From Proales similis (lineage: Eukaryota > Rotifera > Eurotatoria > Ploima > Proalidae), in the NCBI GenBank assembly GCA_019059635.1, contig JAGVRJ010000006.1, positions 372,001 through 436,000 on the forward strand: a DNA stretch of 64,000 bases, written 5' to 3'. Below, piece after piece: positions 41,754 through 51,667 of this stretch. A model generated the notes under the pieces. It searched no databases. It saw only the letters and a list, made by a program, of their open reading frames with translations, and had not been told where the DNA came from. Position 1 is the first letter of the stretch, and each line of letters begins with the position of its first letter. A program made the translations under genes and the position numbers.

Positions 41754-43565
41754 TTAGGAGCGTTTGGCGCGTATCGATCGTCCGGAGTTTTTGCGGTGTT
41801 GCGCTACAGGACGAACCGAGTCACGTTGGTCAATTGAACTGTTCATTGAAGAGTTGGCTGTGGACGGAGCGTCTCGTTTGCGATTCAACGGTCCACTCTG
41901 TCCGTGCGCGCCTGCCAAGTCCTGACTCTTCATTTGAAGAGTTCGATTGAGTCGAAGTTGGGCAGTGCGGTTCATGATAATTATTGGAGGAGCCCTTGCA
42001 GTATTGAGGCACTGCCGATTGGACTTGCTAGCCGCTTGAATAAGTGATTGATAGTTTGCTTGCGGCTCTTTCCACTCCATTTCTGGTGAAGGAGAGCGCG
42101 CCGATTTGACGGGAGAAGGAGACTTTAGTTGCACTTGCGGGAGCATTTCACTGATGAAGCTTTCGAGATCAGCGTCTGTGTCATTCAGGGAATTGGAGGA
42201 ATCAGAGTGTTCTTCCGAATGCGGGGTTTGGTCTATGGAATCTGATAAGGAATTGTTTTCGGTGGCTGGCCCGATTTGGTCGTTTTCAATCTGTTCTTCT
42301 TCGTTGAGGGTTTCGTTGGACGAAGAATGTGCAGCATTAGCCTGCTCGCTGAGTCGATTCAGAAGGGCATTGAAATTGCCCAAGAGCGGCTTCTTGAGAG
42401 TGCACTCGTCGTTCCTGATGAGAGACGGGACACTGCTCTCGCTCATACGAGAGCAGACCGACTCGGAAGGCGAGCCGGGCTGGCCCAGTCTGGTCTCGGT
42501 GGCGAATGGACAGGGCTCGTCCCTGGAGCTGATGGTCGACTTGGCCGGCGACAGGGGCTGCGGACTGAGCGCAGGAGGCGGACAGGGCTGGCTGGCCGGC
42601 AGCTGCATGGAGCGCAGCAAGTGCGACGAGGCCGACTTGAGGAAACGGGGCGTGGTCGCCTGCGCCTGCACGGGCAGCGGAGCGGCCGTCTGGACGGGGA
42701 TGAAGGGCGCGCGCTGGGCCCAGGTGCTGCTGCTCTTCATGAAGCCGTAGGTGACCGCCATGGTCGAGGGCGGCTGGAAGGCGGCGCTGGGCAGCAGAGC
42801 GCCCGAGTTGGCCAGCTTGATCGGCGGCGTGTTGGACAGGAACGAGGGCGGACGGCGCTGCTCGACCTGCAGGCCGCCCATCAGATTCTCGATGATGGCA
42901 GGCGCCTGCTGCCGGCACTGCATCTGCATGAACTGGTGCACTGCGCGCTGCGAGCGCAGGAACGACGAGTCGGCCGCCCCGACCGGCGAGTCGGGCATGC
43001 AAAGCGACTCGTCCTCGACCCGGGTGCGCTCGAGCTCGTCGGGCCCGCGCGTCGGCTGGTGGCTGTACTCGCTGGCCACCTCGCTGTGGATCGACTTGGC
43101 ATCGAAGCTGTTCAGCGAGCCCATCGAGCTGCTGCGCGAGAACGCCAGCGGAGTGGGCATCGTCATCTTGTCGTGGTTGGCCGTCTGCTGCACGAGCTGC
43201 GCCGGCTGCTTCGGAGTGCTCGCGCCGCTGTCCTCTCCTTCCGACTGCGCGCCCTGCTCTTCGTCGTCCTCCACTCGGAACACCTTCAGCTCGTCGTCGT
43301 GCGTCTCCACATTGCCCGGACCGGCTTGCTCCCGCTTGATCATCTCCGCTCGTCTGATCAGCTTGTCCAGCTTCTCTCTGTTCAGCTCTTCTTTCTCCTC
43401 CACCACGCAGTCGTGGTCCTCCTCGTCCAGGAGACTCACATGTCTCTCGATGAGATCTTCTTCGTTCTCGTTCATCACTCTCATTAGGCTGCTCTCTGGC
43501 CGTGGCATCTGATTCAAGGCGTTTAACTTGGTTTGTGACGTCTTGCTCTCTTCCTTCGGGCCCAT
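41754..43565 (-). CDS. Ser/Pro-rich protein, copy 2 of inverted pair
   Basis: An open frame of 603 residues starting at the ATG at 43565 (MGPKEESKTSQTKLN). The N-terminal 46 residues differ from copy 1. Residues about 47-401 appear identical to copy 1. The C-terminal 200 residues are diverged but alignable through DLESFISEMLPQV, MNRTAQLRL and a basic end (RSIRAKRS). Copy 1 has a longer tail. The family is unrecognised. Charged helical and Ser/Pro-rich composition suggests a scaffold or microtubule-linked protein, which is inference only. Both copies keep open frames outside the converted block, so both are likely functional. Confidence 0.75.
   Translation of the reverse strand: MGPKEESKTSQTKLNALNQMPRPESSLMRVMNENEEDLIERHVSLLDEEDHDCVVEEKEELNREKLDKLIRRAEMIKREQAGPGNVETHDDELKVFRVEDDEEQGAQSEGEDSGASTPKQPAQLVQQTANHDKMTMPTPLAFSRSSSMGSLNSFDAKSIHSEVASEYSHQPTRGPDELERTRVEDESLCMPDSPVGAADSSFLRSQRAVHQFMQMQCRQQAPAIIENLMGGLQVEQRRPPSFLSNTPPIKLANSGALLPSAAFQPPSTMAVTYGFMKSSSTWAQRAPFIPVQTAAPLPVQAQATTPRFLKSASSHLLRSMQLPASQPCPPPALSPQPLSPAKSTISSRDEPCPFATETRLGQPGSPSESVCSRMSESSVPSLIRNDECTLKKPLLGNFNALLNRLSEQANAAHSSSNETLNEEEQIENDQIGPATENNSLSDSIDQTPHSEEHSDSSNSLNDTDADLESFISEMLPQVQLKSPSPVKSARSPSPEMEWKEPQANYQSLIQAASKSNRQCLNTARAPPIIIMNRTAQLRLNRTLQMKSQDLAGAHGQSGPLNRKRDAPSTANSSMNSSIDQRDSVRPVAQHRKNSGRSIRAKRS
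42363..43425 (-). repeat. Right arm of a 1063-bp inverted repeat
   Basis: Reverse complement of 37741-38803 with no length difference. The arms are separated by 3559 bases containing the hydrolase-like gene. Confidence 0.9.
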
Positions 43566-44678
43566 ACCTTAGCCGAGCAGAAAGTTCATTCTAAAACATG
43601 AACGCGCAGTATTGAGAAAGAGCGGCCAGGAGGAGTGCGCGATTACTAATTCTCAGTCTTGACTACAAATCGCTTGTCTTCATCTAAAAATGTTCGTAAG
43701 AACAGAAATATTCTCACTTTGCCGCTCACTCGGCGCACACCAAATAAAGCAAAGAACGTTGGCGGCCGCACAATAAACGAAGCGGAGATGAAAAGCGCTG
43801 CGACGCACTCGGCGCCAGATGAAAGGGAACGGGCGGTTACGCGAGAAGAGGGGTCTTGACCAGGGGGCCCCCTACTCGGGCACCATCGCTTGTCCGAATA
43901 AATAAACGTCCGTAATCGGTCAGCCTCGCCCAGTCCGGCTTCTTGTCATGTCCGACATGTGATCACCTCGGCGGGCAATTTGTTCGCGGCCAAGTTTGTC
44001 TCAACATGAATGAGACATGTTCGGCTCGCTTGTGTTGCTCGTTGCGCCTTTTCTCTCTTTTTTTTTTATTATTTCTACTCACATGAACAATTAGTAGCGT
44101 TGGACGCGCAGGACGGCTCGACTTTGATCGGCCTGAAAGCTACTTAGGGATCCAAATTAGATGCAATGCGATTCGCCCTAATAAGTGTGTTGGAAGATGA
44201 AACGAGTTCAAGCCGACGAGCGATGCACGATCGCCTCTACGACCACCGGCGTCGACATCGCGCCACTGCACTGCCGATATGAATGCGGCGCTTCTATCAA
44301 TCGATAGCACTTCAATTAGACCGCATTTAGTTGTGTTTAATTTCACCTGATTCCGCCATTCGCTTCGATCGCCAAGTGGTCGGCATCGGTGTGTTTGTCC
44401 TTTGTCTGTCGTTTGCTCTCGTCGGCCGCTGCTTCTCTTTTCATTCCGCCTGTTCTTCATCCTTTCTTTCTTCTTTCCTCTCACTGACTTTAGACATCTA
44501 TTTATACCGAAAATCATCTCTTCCCTGTTGTTGCCCGCCTCGCCGCCCTAACCCATCTTAACGTATTCTCTTCTAATTTGCAGGCCGTCGCTGGCGGAAA
44601 TGTTCGATTAACGGGGCTAGTTAGTGATGATTAAAGACTGCCAAGGAACCAGGGGGCGTCGAATTTATTTCACAATCA
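43566..44678. other. Intergenic interval upstream of copy 2
   Basis: About 1.1 kb with no coding exon I can support. It holds the copy 2 promoter. A minus-strand AATAAA (TTTATT at 44664-44669) lies about 10 bases after the LRR gene's stop and may be its poly(A) signal, implying a very short 3' UTR. Confidence 0.55.
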
Positions 44679-46797
44679 TCAAAACGGTATGCGCACCTCT
44701 TTGCGCTTAAGCTGCTTCAAGCAAGAAAAGGAGCAAGCCTTGAAGCAAAGAGGCACAAACTTGACTCCGGCGAGGCGCTCGCAGGCACGAATGAGCACTA
44801 GCGGCTCGCCCAAGCTCTCCAGTCCGCATTTGTCGCATCTGCCCTTCTCCAGCCTACTCGCCCCGGGTTAAGCTCTTGGTCCAGTAATTAACATTCATGC
44901 GTCTACTCACTTGGAGACGGACGCTTGCAACTCGTCTGCAAGGCGGCACAGATCTGACGGATTGTGACGAATTACGCACTGGGCACTCAGCTCGAACAAG
45001 CTCTTTAATTAAACGTTTCAAATGGCGCGCTCGACTCGTTAATTAATTCTGAGTTACCCGAGGCCCGCTGCGCATGTGCAGACGCCAAATCAGCGGATGA
45101 AGGTAATTGTTGAGCAGATTGACTTGTCTCAGTTTGCTCATGGCCAGCAGGCAGCCGGGAAGGTATTCGAGTTGATTGCCCTCCAAGTTGAGCACACGCA
45201 GCTCCCTGTTTGGTTCGAAATCGATCCAAGCACGATCAGTGGCGACAACTTTTATCATCGCTTACTTTAACCTTAGAACGGCCGGCTCCAGTTGATCGAT
45301 CAGGTTGTAGGCCAAGTGCAGTTGTTCAAGTCCAACGAGCTCGAATATACTTGACGAACGCCACTTGATGATGGTGCATTTGATAGGAAAGAAAAAGGGG
45401 CCAACTCTCACCAGGAGGGGATGTGATCGAGTAGACAATGGCTCAGATTCAAGTAGACGAGATGGCGCAACTGGCTCATTGAGTCGGGAAGCCGTCGAAT
45501 CGGATTGTTTGTCGCGCAGATCGACTCTAGTGCCGTCAGCTCGGTCAGTTCGGGCAGTGTCTGGCGAATAGAATTATAGAACAAGTCGTCGCTCAGGACG
45601 AGGAGGCAGTTACGCTGAATTGATTGTAGGACAGCTCGAGATGCCTCAGAGTCTTCCGCAGCAGTTCGATGTCGGGAAGCTGATAAAGGAACTGCGCCTT
45701 CAAGTTGAGATGCGTTCCTTGGTCTAGTAGAGAGTCGATAACAGCCAGTTGCCAGAGATCGACAGGCTCGAATGGCAACTCGTCTTGCTGGCTTTGGTCT
45801 GCGCTCTGCTCGTAAATGACCAGCTCGGCCTGGGCTCCTTGCATCCGTTGCCAGCGACTCACTGGCTTGAATCGGGTCTTCAATGGCACGCCTGGCACCG
45901 GCCTTTGTTCCCGACAACAGATTAAAAAGCCCAACAAGAGTGCAAAGACTACAAACCGGTCTGGGCAGACAGCTCACTCTTCAGGTAGTTGGCCATCTCG
46001 ATCATGCTCTGTCTGATTGGCTTCCTGCTCTCCACCGGTCGGATCTTTTCCGCGTTCAGTTCGAACACATGCAGGCTTTGGTCGCTCTCCGAGTGGATTC
46101 TCTGCGCCAGCGCGTCGCATATCTGCTTGTAAGTGTGCGTGGACACGAACGAGTGCGGTGGCGGATCGATGATTCTCTTGACCGGCGCTGGCTTTTGAAT
46201 GAACTCGTTCAAGCTGAAACCAACAGGCTGCGCTGCTGTCTCCAACTCTCTTGTGATCAGCGCCCGTCGCAGCTCAACTTCTCTGGCGCGAAGCTTCGGC
46301 TCTCGAGCTGGCAGTGGGTCCGGTCCGGACAGTTTGCCGATGCGTTTTGACACCTTGTTGTGTTGGCGCCGTTCGAGCATCGAATCGACCCGTTTCGACT
46401 CGTAGGCCGACTTGATCGGCTCCAAGCGAATCTGGTTCAGAGCGGTGTTGTAGACGCGGCTGCGATTCGAGATTAACTGATGAATCGAGCATGAGCTCAC
46501 GTTAGGCGTCTTGCCCGGATCGAGTGCTTCTGTTCGATTGGTCGCAGGCGCTCTCTTGTTTTCAATCTCATTGATTAGGCGATCGTGCGCTTCAGTGCGA
46601 TCGGATAGAGCGCCAGCGCGTCGCACATCGGCCACCCTGGTTGGTACAGACCAACTGGTCTGATCTTCGTCTGTTGATTCATCGTCTTGCTCGTCGTCAC
46701 TTAAACAAGACTCCTGTCCCCTAAGATCGTCTTGTTCGAGCTCGACTCGCTCCAACGTGGGAATGCGAGGACGTCGAAATAGCCGCTTCACTTTCAT
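44679..46797 (-). CDS. Leucine-rich repeat protein with cysteine-rich C-terminus
   Basis: Seven exons on the minus strand: 45953-46797, 45614-45902, 45412-45560, 45266-45349, 45058-45205, 44911-45002, 44679-44853, giving 593 residues. The first about 280 residues are charged and probably disordered. About six LRRs follow (residues about 340-490): LRHLELSYNQFS, LESICATNNPI, LVYLNLSHCLL, LEQLHLAYNLI, LRVLNLEGNQLEYLP and LRQVNLLNN. The spacing between the fourth and fifth is exactly 23 residues in the chosen splice model. Then SLFELSAQCVIRH and a cysteine cluster (RCDKCG, CERL, PLCFKACSFSCLKQL) close the protein. This layout resembles LRRC58-like proteins, in which Cys residues follow the repeats, but the assignment is tentative. 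The introns are all 50-62 bases. The first donor (GGTTT then GTAGTC) is the weakest call. Confidence 0.8.
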
Positions 46798-47672
46798 TTC
46801 CCCTCGTCTCTTTTATTTCATTTAAGAGGTGCTTGTGAAACTTAAAACTACGCAAACGCCGTCTTATGACTCGTTTCCATGGCAACAATCACCAGAATGC
46901 AAGCGCACTCTTTGCTTCTCCGTTTCAGCCGAATCCAAAGCATTTTGATCAAAGCGCCTCGAGTCTATTTCTTCCCTCATCCCGACTTGAGCTTGACATC
47001 AAGAAAGGATGCCAAAAATAAAATTGGAAATTCGGTGGACTTGGCCTCTGCCTTTCGACAACATGGACCGGTGAGACTTACGAACAAGTGAAAGGTTGAT
47101 TAGACAGCGACTTGGTAATGCATGACCGGTTGAGTCAAGTTGTTAACAATCGATGGTCACTTGTCGAGGTCAGATGGAACTCAATAAAGGTAACATTGAG
47201 AGGGAGAGAATATGAAATTGGCACTAAGCGTCCGTGACCTGACCACGGCAAAGGTCATGGCCATGTCCTCAATAGACCTTTATTGGCCTCTTAGGGAGGG
47301 GGGGGCTTTGCGTAAACGTGACCTACTTAGAACGAGCATCCAAAAGGAACAAAGTAGGAGGAGGGCCAATTTTGGCGCGCAAATTCGATTTGAACAGGGA
47401 ATCCGATTGGACACGGCGCGTTAAAGACAATTGCGCAGGCCTCTTCATCGTTCAGTCGGCCAAGACAGCCTCACTGGGCCTCTCACTCCCTCTCCCCTTT
47501 GCTCGGATCTTACTTGAGTCATTCACAGAGACAGACTTACAGACGAGAGGGTTCAATGTTGATGAATACGTGCGCGTCAAATTGAACTTGATCGGCGAAA
47601 TAAAACAAACTTATTGAAACAAGGCCGCCGCTTACTCAACAAGTGACAAAGCTAAACTCGTCTTAGCAACAA
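46798..47672. other. Divergent promoter interval, LRR gene and CDC20
   Basis: About 875 bases between divergent genes. No coding exon seen. It should contain both promoters. No clear TATA or initiator was recognised. Confidence 0.6.
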
Positions 47673-49284
47673 ATGGAGAATCAAATGAGACGAACAGGTC
47701 GTGGCGGCGGCGGCGGTCCGAGTCTAGACCACAGTAAGTGATTGCATGTCAGATGGCCATTTAAGCCGCAAGCAGCTCCTAATCAATTTCTTTTTCCTGC
47801 AAGAACTGAGCGCTCTGACTCCCAAACACAGAGGCCTAAGCAACCGACAGATGGTGGTGGGCAGCGAGGCCAAAAAGGAGCCTCGTACTCCCAAGCATCT
47901 CTACTTCAGCAGCGCCAAGAAGAAGAAGACGCCTTCGTACCGGGTCACAGACGACCGCTACATTCCGAACAGAAACGCCAACAACATGGAGAACAGCTAC
48001 CATTTGCTGATTGCGGACCAGGAGAACGCCAAATGCGGCGGCGGTGGTGGTGCCAACATGGTAGACAGCATCAAGAGGAAGCTCATAAACGACACATGCC
48101 AAGGCCTGGCAGCTGAGACCGACCGAGTCCTCAATCTGCACAGCAACAGCATGAACAACAACAACAGCAGTCGACTGGCCGACGTCGATCTTTCCTACAC
48201 GGAGAGCCTGCGCATATTGTACAACACGTCGCTGTCGTCCAGCTTTCGCAAGTCGCCCTGCATGCGGCCGATCGAGACCGGGCCGGACAAGATACTGGAC
48301 GCGCCCGACTTTGTCGACGACTTTTACCTCAACCTGATCGACTGGTCGAGCACCAACAAGCTGGCAGTGGCGCTCTACGACGACCTCTACATGTGGGACC
48401 CGGTCACCAAGAGCATATCGCACCTGTTCTCAATTCACTCGACGCAGTCGGCCTACATAACGGCCGTCTCGTGGATCCAGAAGGGTCACATATTGGCAGC
48501 GGCCAACTCAGACAACGTCATCGAACTGTGGGATGTGAACAAGAAGACGAGGCTTCGCCAAATGAAATCACACGATTCGCGTTCGGCGTCGCTCGCCTGG
48601 AACTCGCATGTGCTCGCGTCGGGCAGCCGAAGCGGAGCCATTCACCAGCATGACGTGCGTGTGGCCCAGCATCACACCGCCACGCTCAAGATGCACACGC
48701 ACGAAGTTTGCGGCCTCAAGTGGAACTCGGACGGACGGCATCTGGCCAGCGGAGGCAATGACAACCTCATGGGCATTTGGGACATGAACAGTTTTAACGG
48801 ACACGAGACGCAGCCAATGCACAGCATAGCCGAGCACAAGGCCGCGGTGAAAGCCATCGCCTGGTGTCCCTGGCAGACGAACCTGTTGGCCAGTGGCGGT
48901 GGCACTCTCGACCGCCGCATCAACTTGTGGAACATGTACAACGGCTCGCTGATAAAAAGCGTCGACACAAAGTCGCAAGTGTCCGCCCTTCTCTGGTCCA
49001 ACAATTACAAAGAGCTGCTGTCCAGTCACGGCTATACCGACTTTCAGCTCACGCTGTGGAAGCACCCGGACATGAGCAAAGTGTGCGACCTCGACGGCCA
49101 CACCGATCGAATTCTCGGACTGAGCATGTCGCCGGACGAGGACCTGGTGGTGAGCGTGGGCGCCGACGAGACGCTCCGCTTCTGGACCTGTTTCGCCATG
49201 GACACCAAGCAGCGCAAAGTAAAAGAGTCGGGCGCCGACCGTAGCAACTCGTTTCACTCTGGCCTCGGCTTGTGCATCCGTTAA
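47673..49284 (+). CDS. CDC20: CDC20/Fizzy, APC/C activator
   Basis: Exons 47673-47733 and 47804-49284 give 513 residues. CDC20 recruits mitotic substrates to the anaphase-promoting complex. A C-box-like DDRYIPNR lies at about 69-76. ILDAPDFVDDFYLNLIDW at about 184 is the family entry to the seven-blade WD40 propeller. SRSGAIHQHDVRVAQHH and VCGLKWNSDGRHLASGGNDN match CDC20 rather than FZR1/Cdh1. The protein ends in the Ile-Arg tail that docks on the APC/C. The N-terminal region before the propeller carries a Gly-rich and Asn-rich insert and lysine patches. The intron is 70 bases. The start at 47673 gives a short Gly-rich leader (MENQMRRTGRGGG). Confidence 0.95.
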
Positions 49285-50632
49285 GTTTTTTATTCGTCTG
49301 CTCGCTCGTTCACAGAGTTCGCCCGCTCTGTCCCAACCAATTCACGAGCCTCTCAGACGTTCGTCTAAGCAGCCATTCAAACAGCCGCCCAGTCGATCTT
49401 GTTCAATCAGAGCTCTTCTTATCCAATCACACGATGCAATGCAATTTTCAGTGTAATCAATAAAAAAAAATAACGACATCCTAATGACAAGTAGTCGAGA
49501 CGCTTCTAACGAACCTTGACTCTTGGTTCCAGACACACTCGATGCTTTGGTGTCTCAGCTCTCTTTTCTTTGTCTCTTTCTCACTCTGTCTTTCCTCTCT
49601 CTCTCTTTCATGTCAATCTCCAATCATGTCGTTTGTGTCTAAATTTGTCTATGAATCTCAATTTTCATAAATGCTTCTCTCAATGTTGGAGCTTTTAAAT
49701 GAACGAATTTAAGAAGAAAATAAATGGATTGGCTTAAACATGAACAATTACGGCTCTGCCGCAGCGAGTCTGCTTGAGGTTTTCTAAGACGAGACTCTCG
49801 CCTAATTGTGGCCACGCTTTCCGACATGAGTTCTATGCCTTCTGAGGGCTAGCTTGTTGATCACTTGAAGGAGAGCGAAACGCTCGATCAGATCTGTTTA
49901 TTGCGGAGTTTCTTCACAAGATAGCGCGATCAATCAAGATTGGCTTGTTAGACGAGACCCGATTCCTGGCCACTCGGAACTCGTTGTCTGCCCGCACACG
50001 GGTCTCACACGAGCCGTCTGTTTTAGGAATCTGTTTTTAAGCATTGCATCCCATTGCCGCCATTCGTTTAAAGCGATTTATTCGCAGCTGGTCCTCACTC
50101 TTAAATATTGCTTGCCTCCAGACCGATCGTTTGCTATTATCGACTTTGTTCAATTGTTCAAGCCCTGGGTAGTCTTTCTCCACCTTGAATGCTCTACAGA
50201 CACTTTTCTTTGTAAGAACACGCGTGTGAATCGTCCAACACGTGATTCAATCAGCGCACATGTACAACTGTGCACCGAGAATGAGAGAGAGCGCGAACAA
50301 GAGGCAGCAATAACAGCAGCGGGACATGAAATTAAAGAAGCATCAATGGTCTCTCAGAACCGGGCCAGAATCAAAGGAATTTAATCCGCGGCCTGCATTC
50401 AGCGCGTTCGAGAATATTTGGAGCCGGAACGAGGAGTGAATGCTTTGATTAGAGTTACGGGTGCTTCTGGAGAGCGAGAGAGAGAGAGAGCTTGAGTTTT
50501 GGAACAGATTGCAACGCTGCTTAATCGCAAAGCAGAACAATTCATAAACATGTGATCTCTTCTTCTTATTCTTCTAATTAGATCCAAATCTGGTTGCAGA
50601 TAAACAAATCGAACTTGTGTTGAACCACCATC
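49285..50632. other. CDC20 3' UTR and spacer
   Basis: About 1.35 kb. An AATAAA at 49459-49464 is a good CDC20 poly(A) signal. The rest, including pyrimidine-rich tracts around 49560-49610, shows no coding exon. The METTL18 promoter should be near the 3' end. Confidence 0.6.
49459..49464 (+). terminator. Poly(A) signal of CDC20 gene
   Basis: AATAAA, 175 bases after the stop and followed by an A-run. Confidence 0.65.
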
Positions 50633-51667
50633 ATGTTCAAGTTCGATTTCAATTTGGAGCAAGAGGCTGAAGCGGGCGACCCGTGGTCGTCATCCTTGGA
50701 AGCAAAGCCTGCAGAAACAAGACAAGGGGAACACGGAAGCGAGTCTGAGTCGGGCTATGAACCGAGTGCGAAGCGAGATGCGGCCGAATGCGGCAGCTTT
50801 GAATGGAAGCAAGGCGCGACAGACGAGAACTACTCGTTCAGACGCCTATGCCTCGGGACGCAAGACGCAAGCGAACTAATTGAGTTTGTGGACGCCAAGT
50901 GTGTGCCGCTTGATGCGCAGGACCCGCTCAGCAAAATAAATCAAACGCACGATGTGGTGAGCGGCGAGTACGAGGGCGGCCTCAAAGTGTGGGAGCTGAG
51001 CGTCGACCTGGCCCGGCTCGTGTTCAACATGGGCGATGGCTGGCCTCTGCCCGACGAGCTGGTGCACTTAAACGAGCGGCTTAAGCAGACGCGCAGGATA
51101 AACATTCTGGAGCTCGGCTGCGGACACGCGCTGCCGTCGATCGCGTGCTTGAAAAAGCTGCTCCGAGCCGGAGTGAAGGGTGTCGAGGTGAATTTGTTCC
51201 TTCAAGATTATAATCGACAAATAGTAGAGACAGTAACCGGCGCCAATTTGGACCGGTTCATGCGCTCTCACGCGAGTCAAATCGAAGCTAAGGCCATGTG
51301 CGTGCGGGCTAAAATGCTTTACGGCGACTGGCAAGCGTTGCACGAGACAAACGCCCTTCCTGAACACTCTTTCCATATCATCCTCACTTCCGAGACCATT
51401 TACAACCGAGCCAACTACACGCCTCTATTGAACATATTCACGTCGAGTCTAAGTAGAACAGACGACGGCGACGATGCGTGCGTGCTCGTCGCCGCCAAGA
51501 CCTACTACTTCGGCTGTGGGGGCAATGTGCTCGAGTTTAACGAGGCGGCCGTCTCGCGCGGCTTTGCAGTCTCCGCCGATCTTCTTGCTCGCTGTGTAGC
51601 CGACTCGGCCAGCGTCCTCGGCAGACAAGTAATTGCGCTGACGCGCTCGTTCACACCGAACAAATGA
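50633..51667 (+). CDS. METTL18: METTL18-type protein histidine methyltransferase
   Basis: A single exon of 344 residues. METTL18/Hpm1 uses S-adenosylmethionine to methylate a histidine of ribosomal protein uL3 (RPL3). It begins MFKFDFNLE, like the family's FQFNFTIE start. YEGGLKVWE at about 113-121 is a diagnostic motif. ILELGCGHALPSIA at about 157 is the SAM-binding motif I, with His in place of the more usual Ser after GCG. LQDYN matches the family FQDYN. LTSETIYN at about 250 and AAKTYYFGCGGNV follow, as in METTL18. Length is close to the human protein (372). The N-terminal 70 residues are acidic and variable. Confidence 0.92.
   Translation: MFKFDFNLEQEAEAGDPWSSSLEAKPAETRQGEHGSESESGYEPSAKRDAAECGSFEWKQGATDENYSFRRLCLGTQDASELIEFVDAKCVPLDAQDPLSKINQTHDVVSGEYEGGLKVWELSVDLARLVFNMGDGWPLPDELVHLNERLKQTRRINILELGCGHALPSIACLKKLLRAGVKGVEVNLFLQDYNRQIVETVTGANLDRFMRSHASQIEAKAMCVRAKMLYGDWQALHETNALPEHSFHIILTSETIYNRANYTPLLNIFTSSLSRTDDGDDACVLVAAKTYYFGCGGNVLEFNEAAVSRGFAVSADLLARCVADSASVLGRQVIALTRSFTPNK

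Noticed and set aside
42276-43487. 403-residue plus-strand open frame opposite copy 2
   Set aside because: It is the antisense shadow of the GC-rich coding block. The same frame occurs opposite copy 1, as expected from the inverted repeat, and its Arg/Leu/His-rich composition is not protein-like.
45043-45258. Unspliced LRR exon beginning ATAAAAGTTGTC
   Set aside because: Starting the exon at 45205 after AACAG restores exact 23-residue repeat spacing and avoids a non-LRR insert.
47673-49284. FZR1/Cdh1 identity
   Set aside because: The WD40 motif IHQHDVRVAQHH and the ILDAPDFVDDFYLNL entry match CDC20 better than FZR1.
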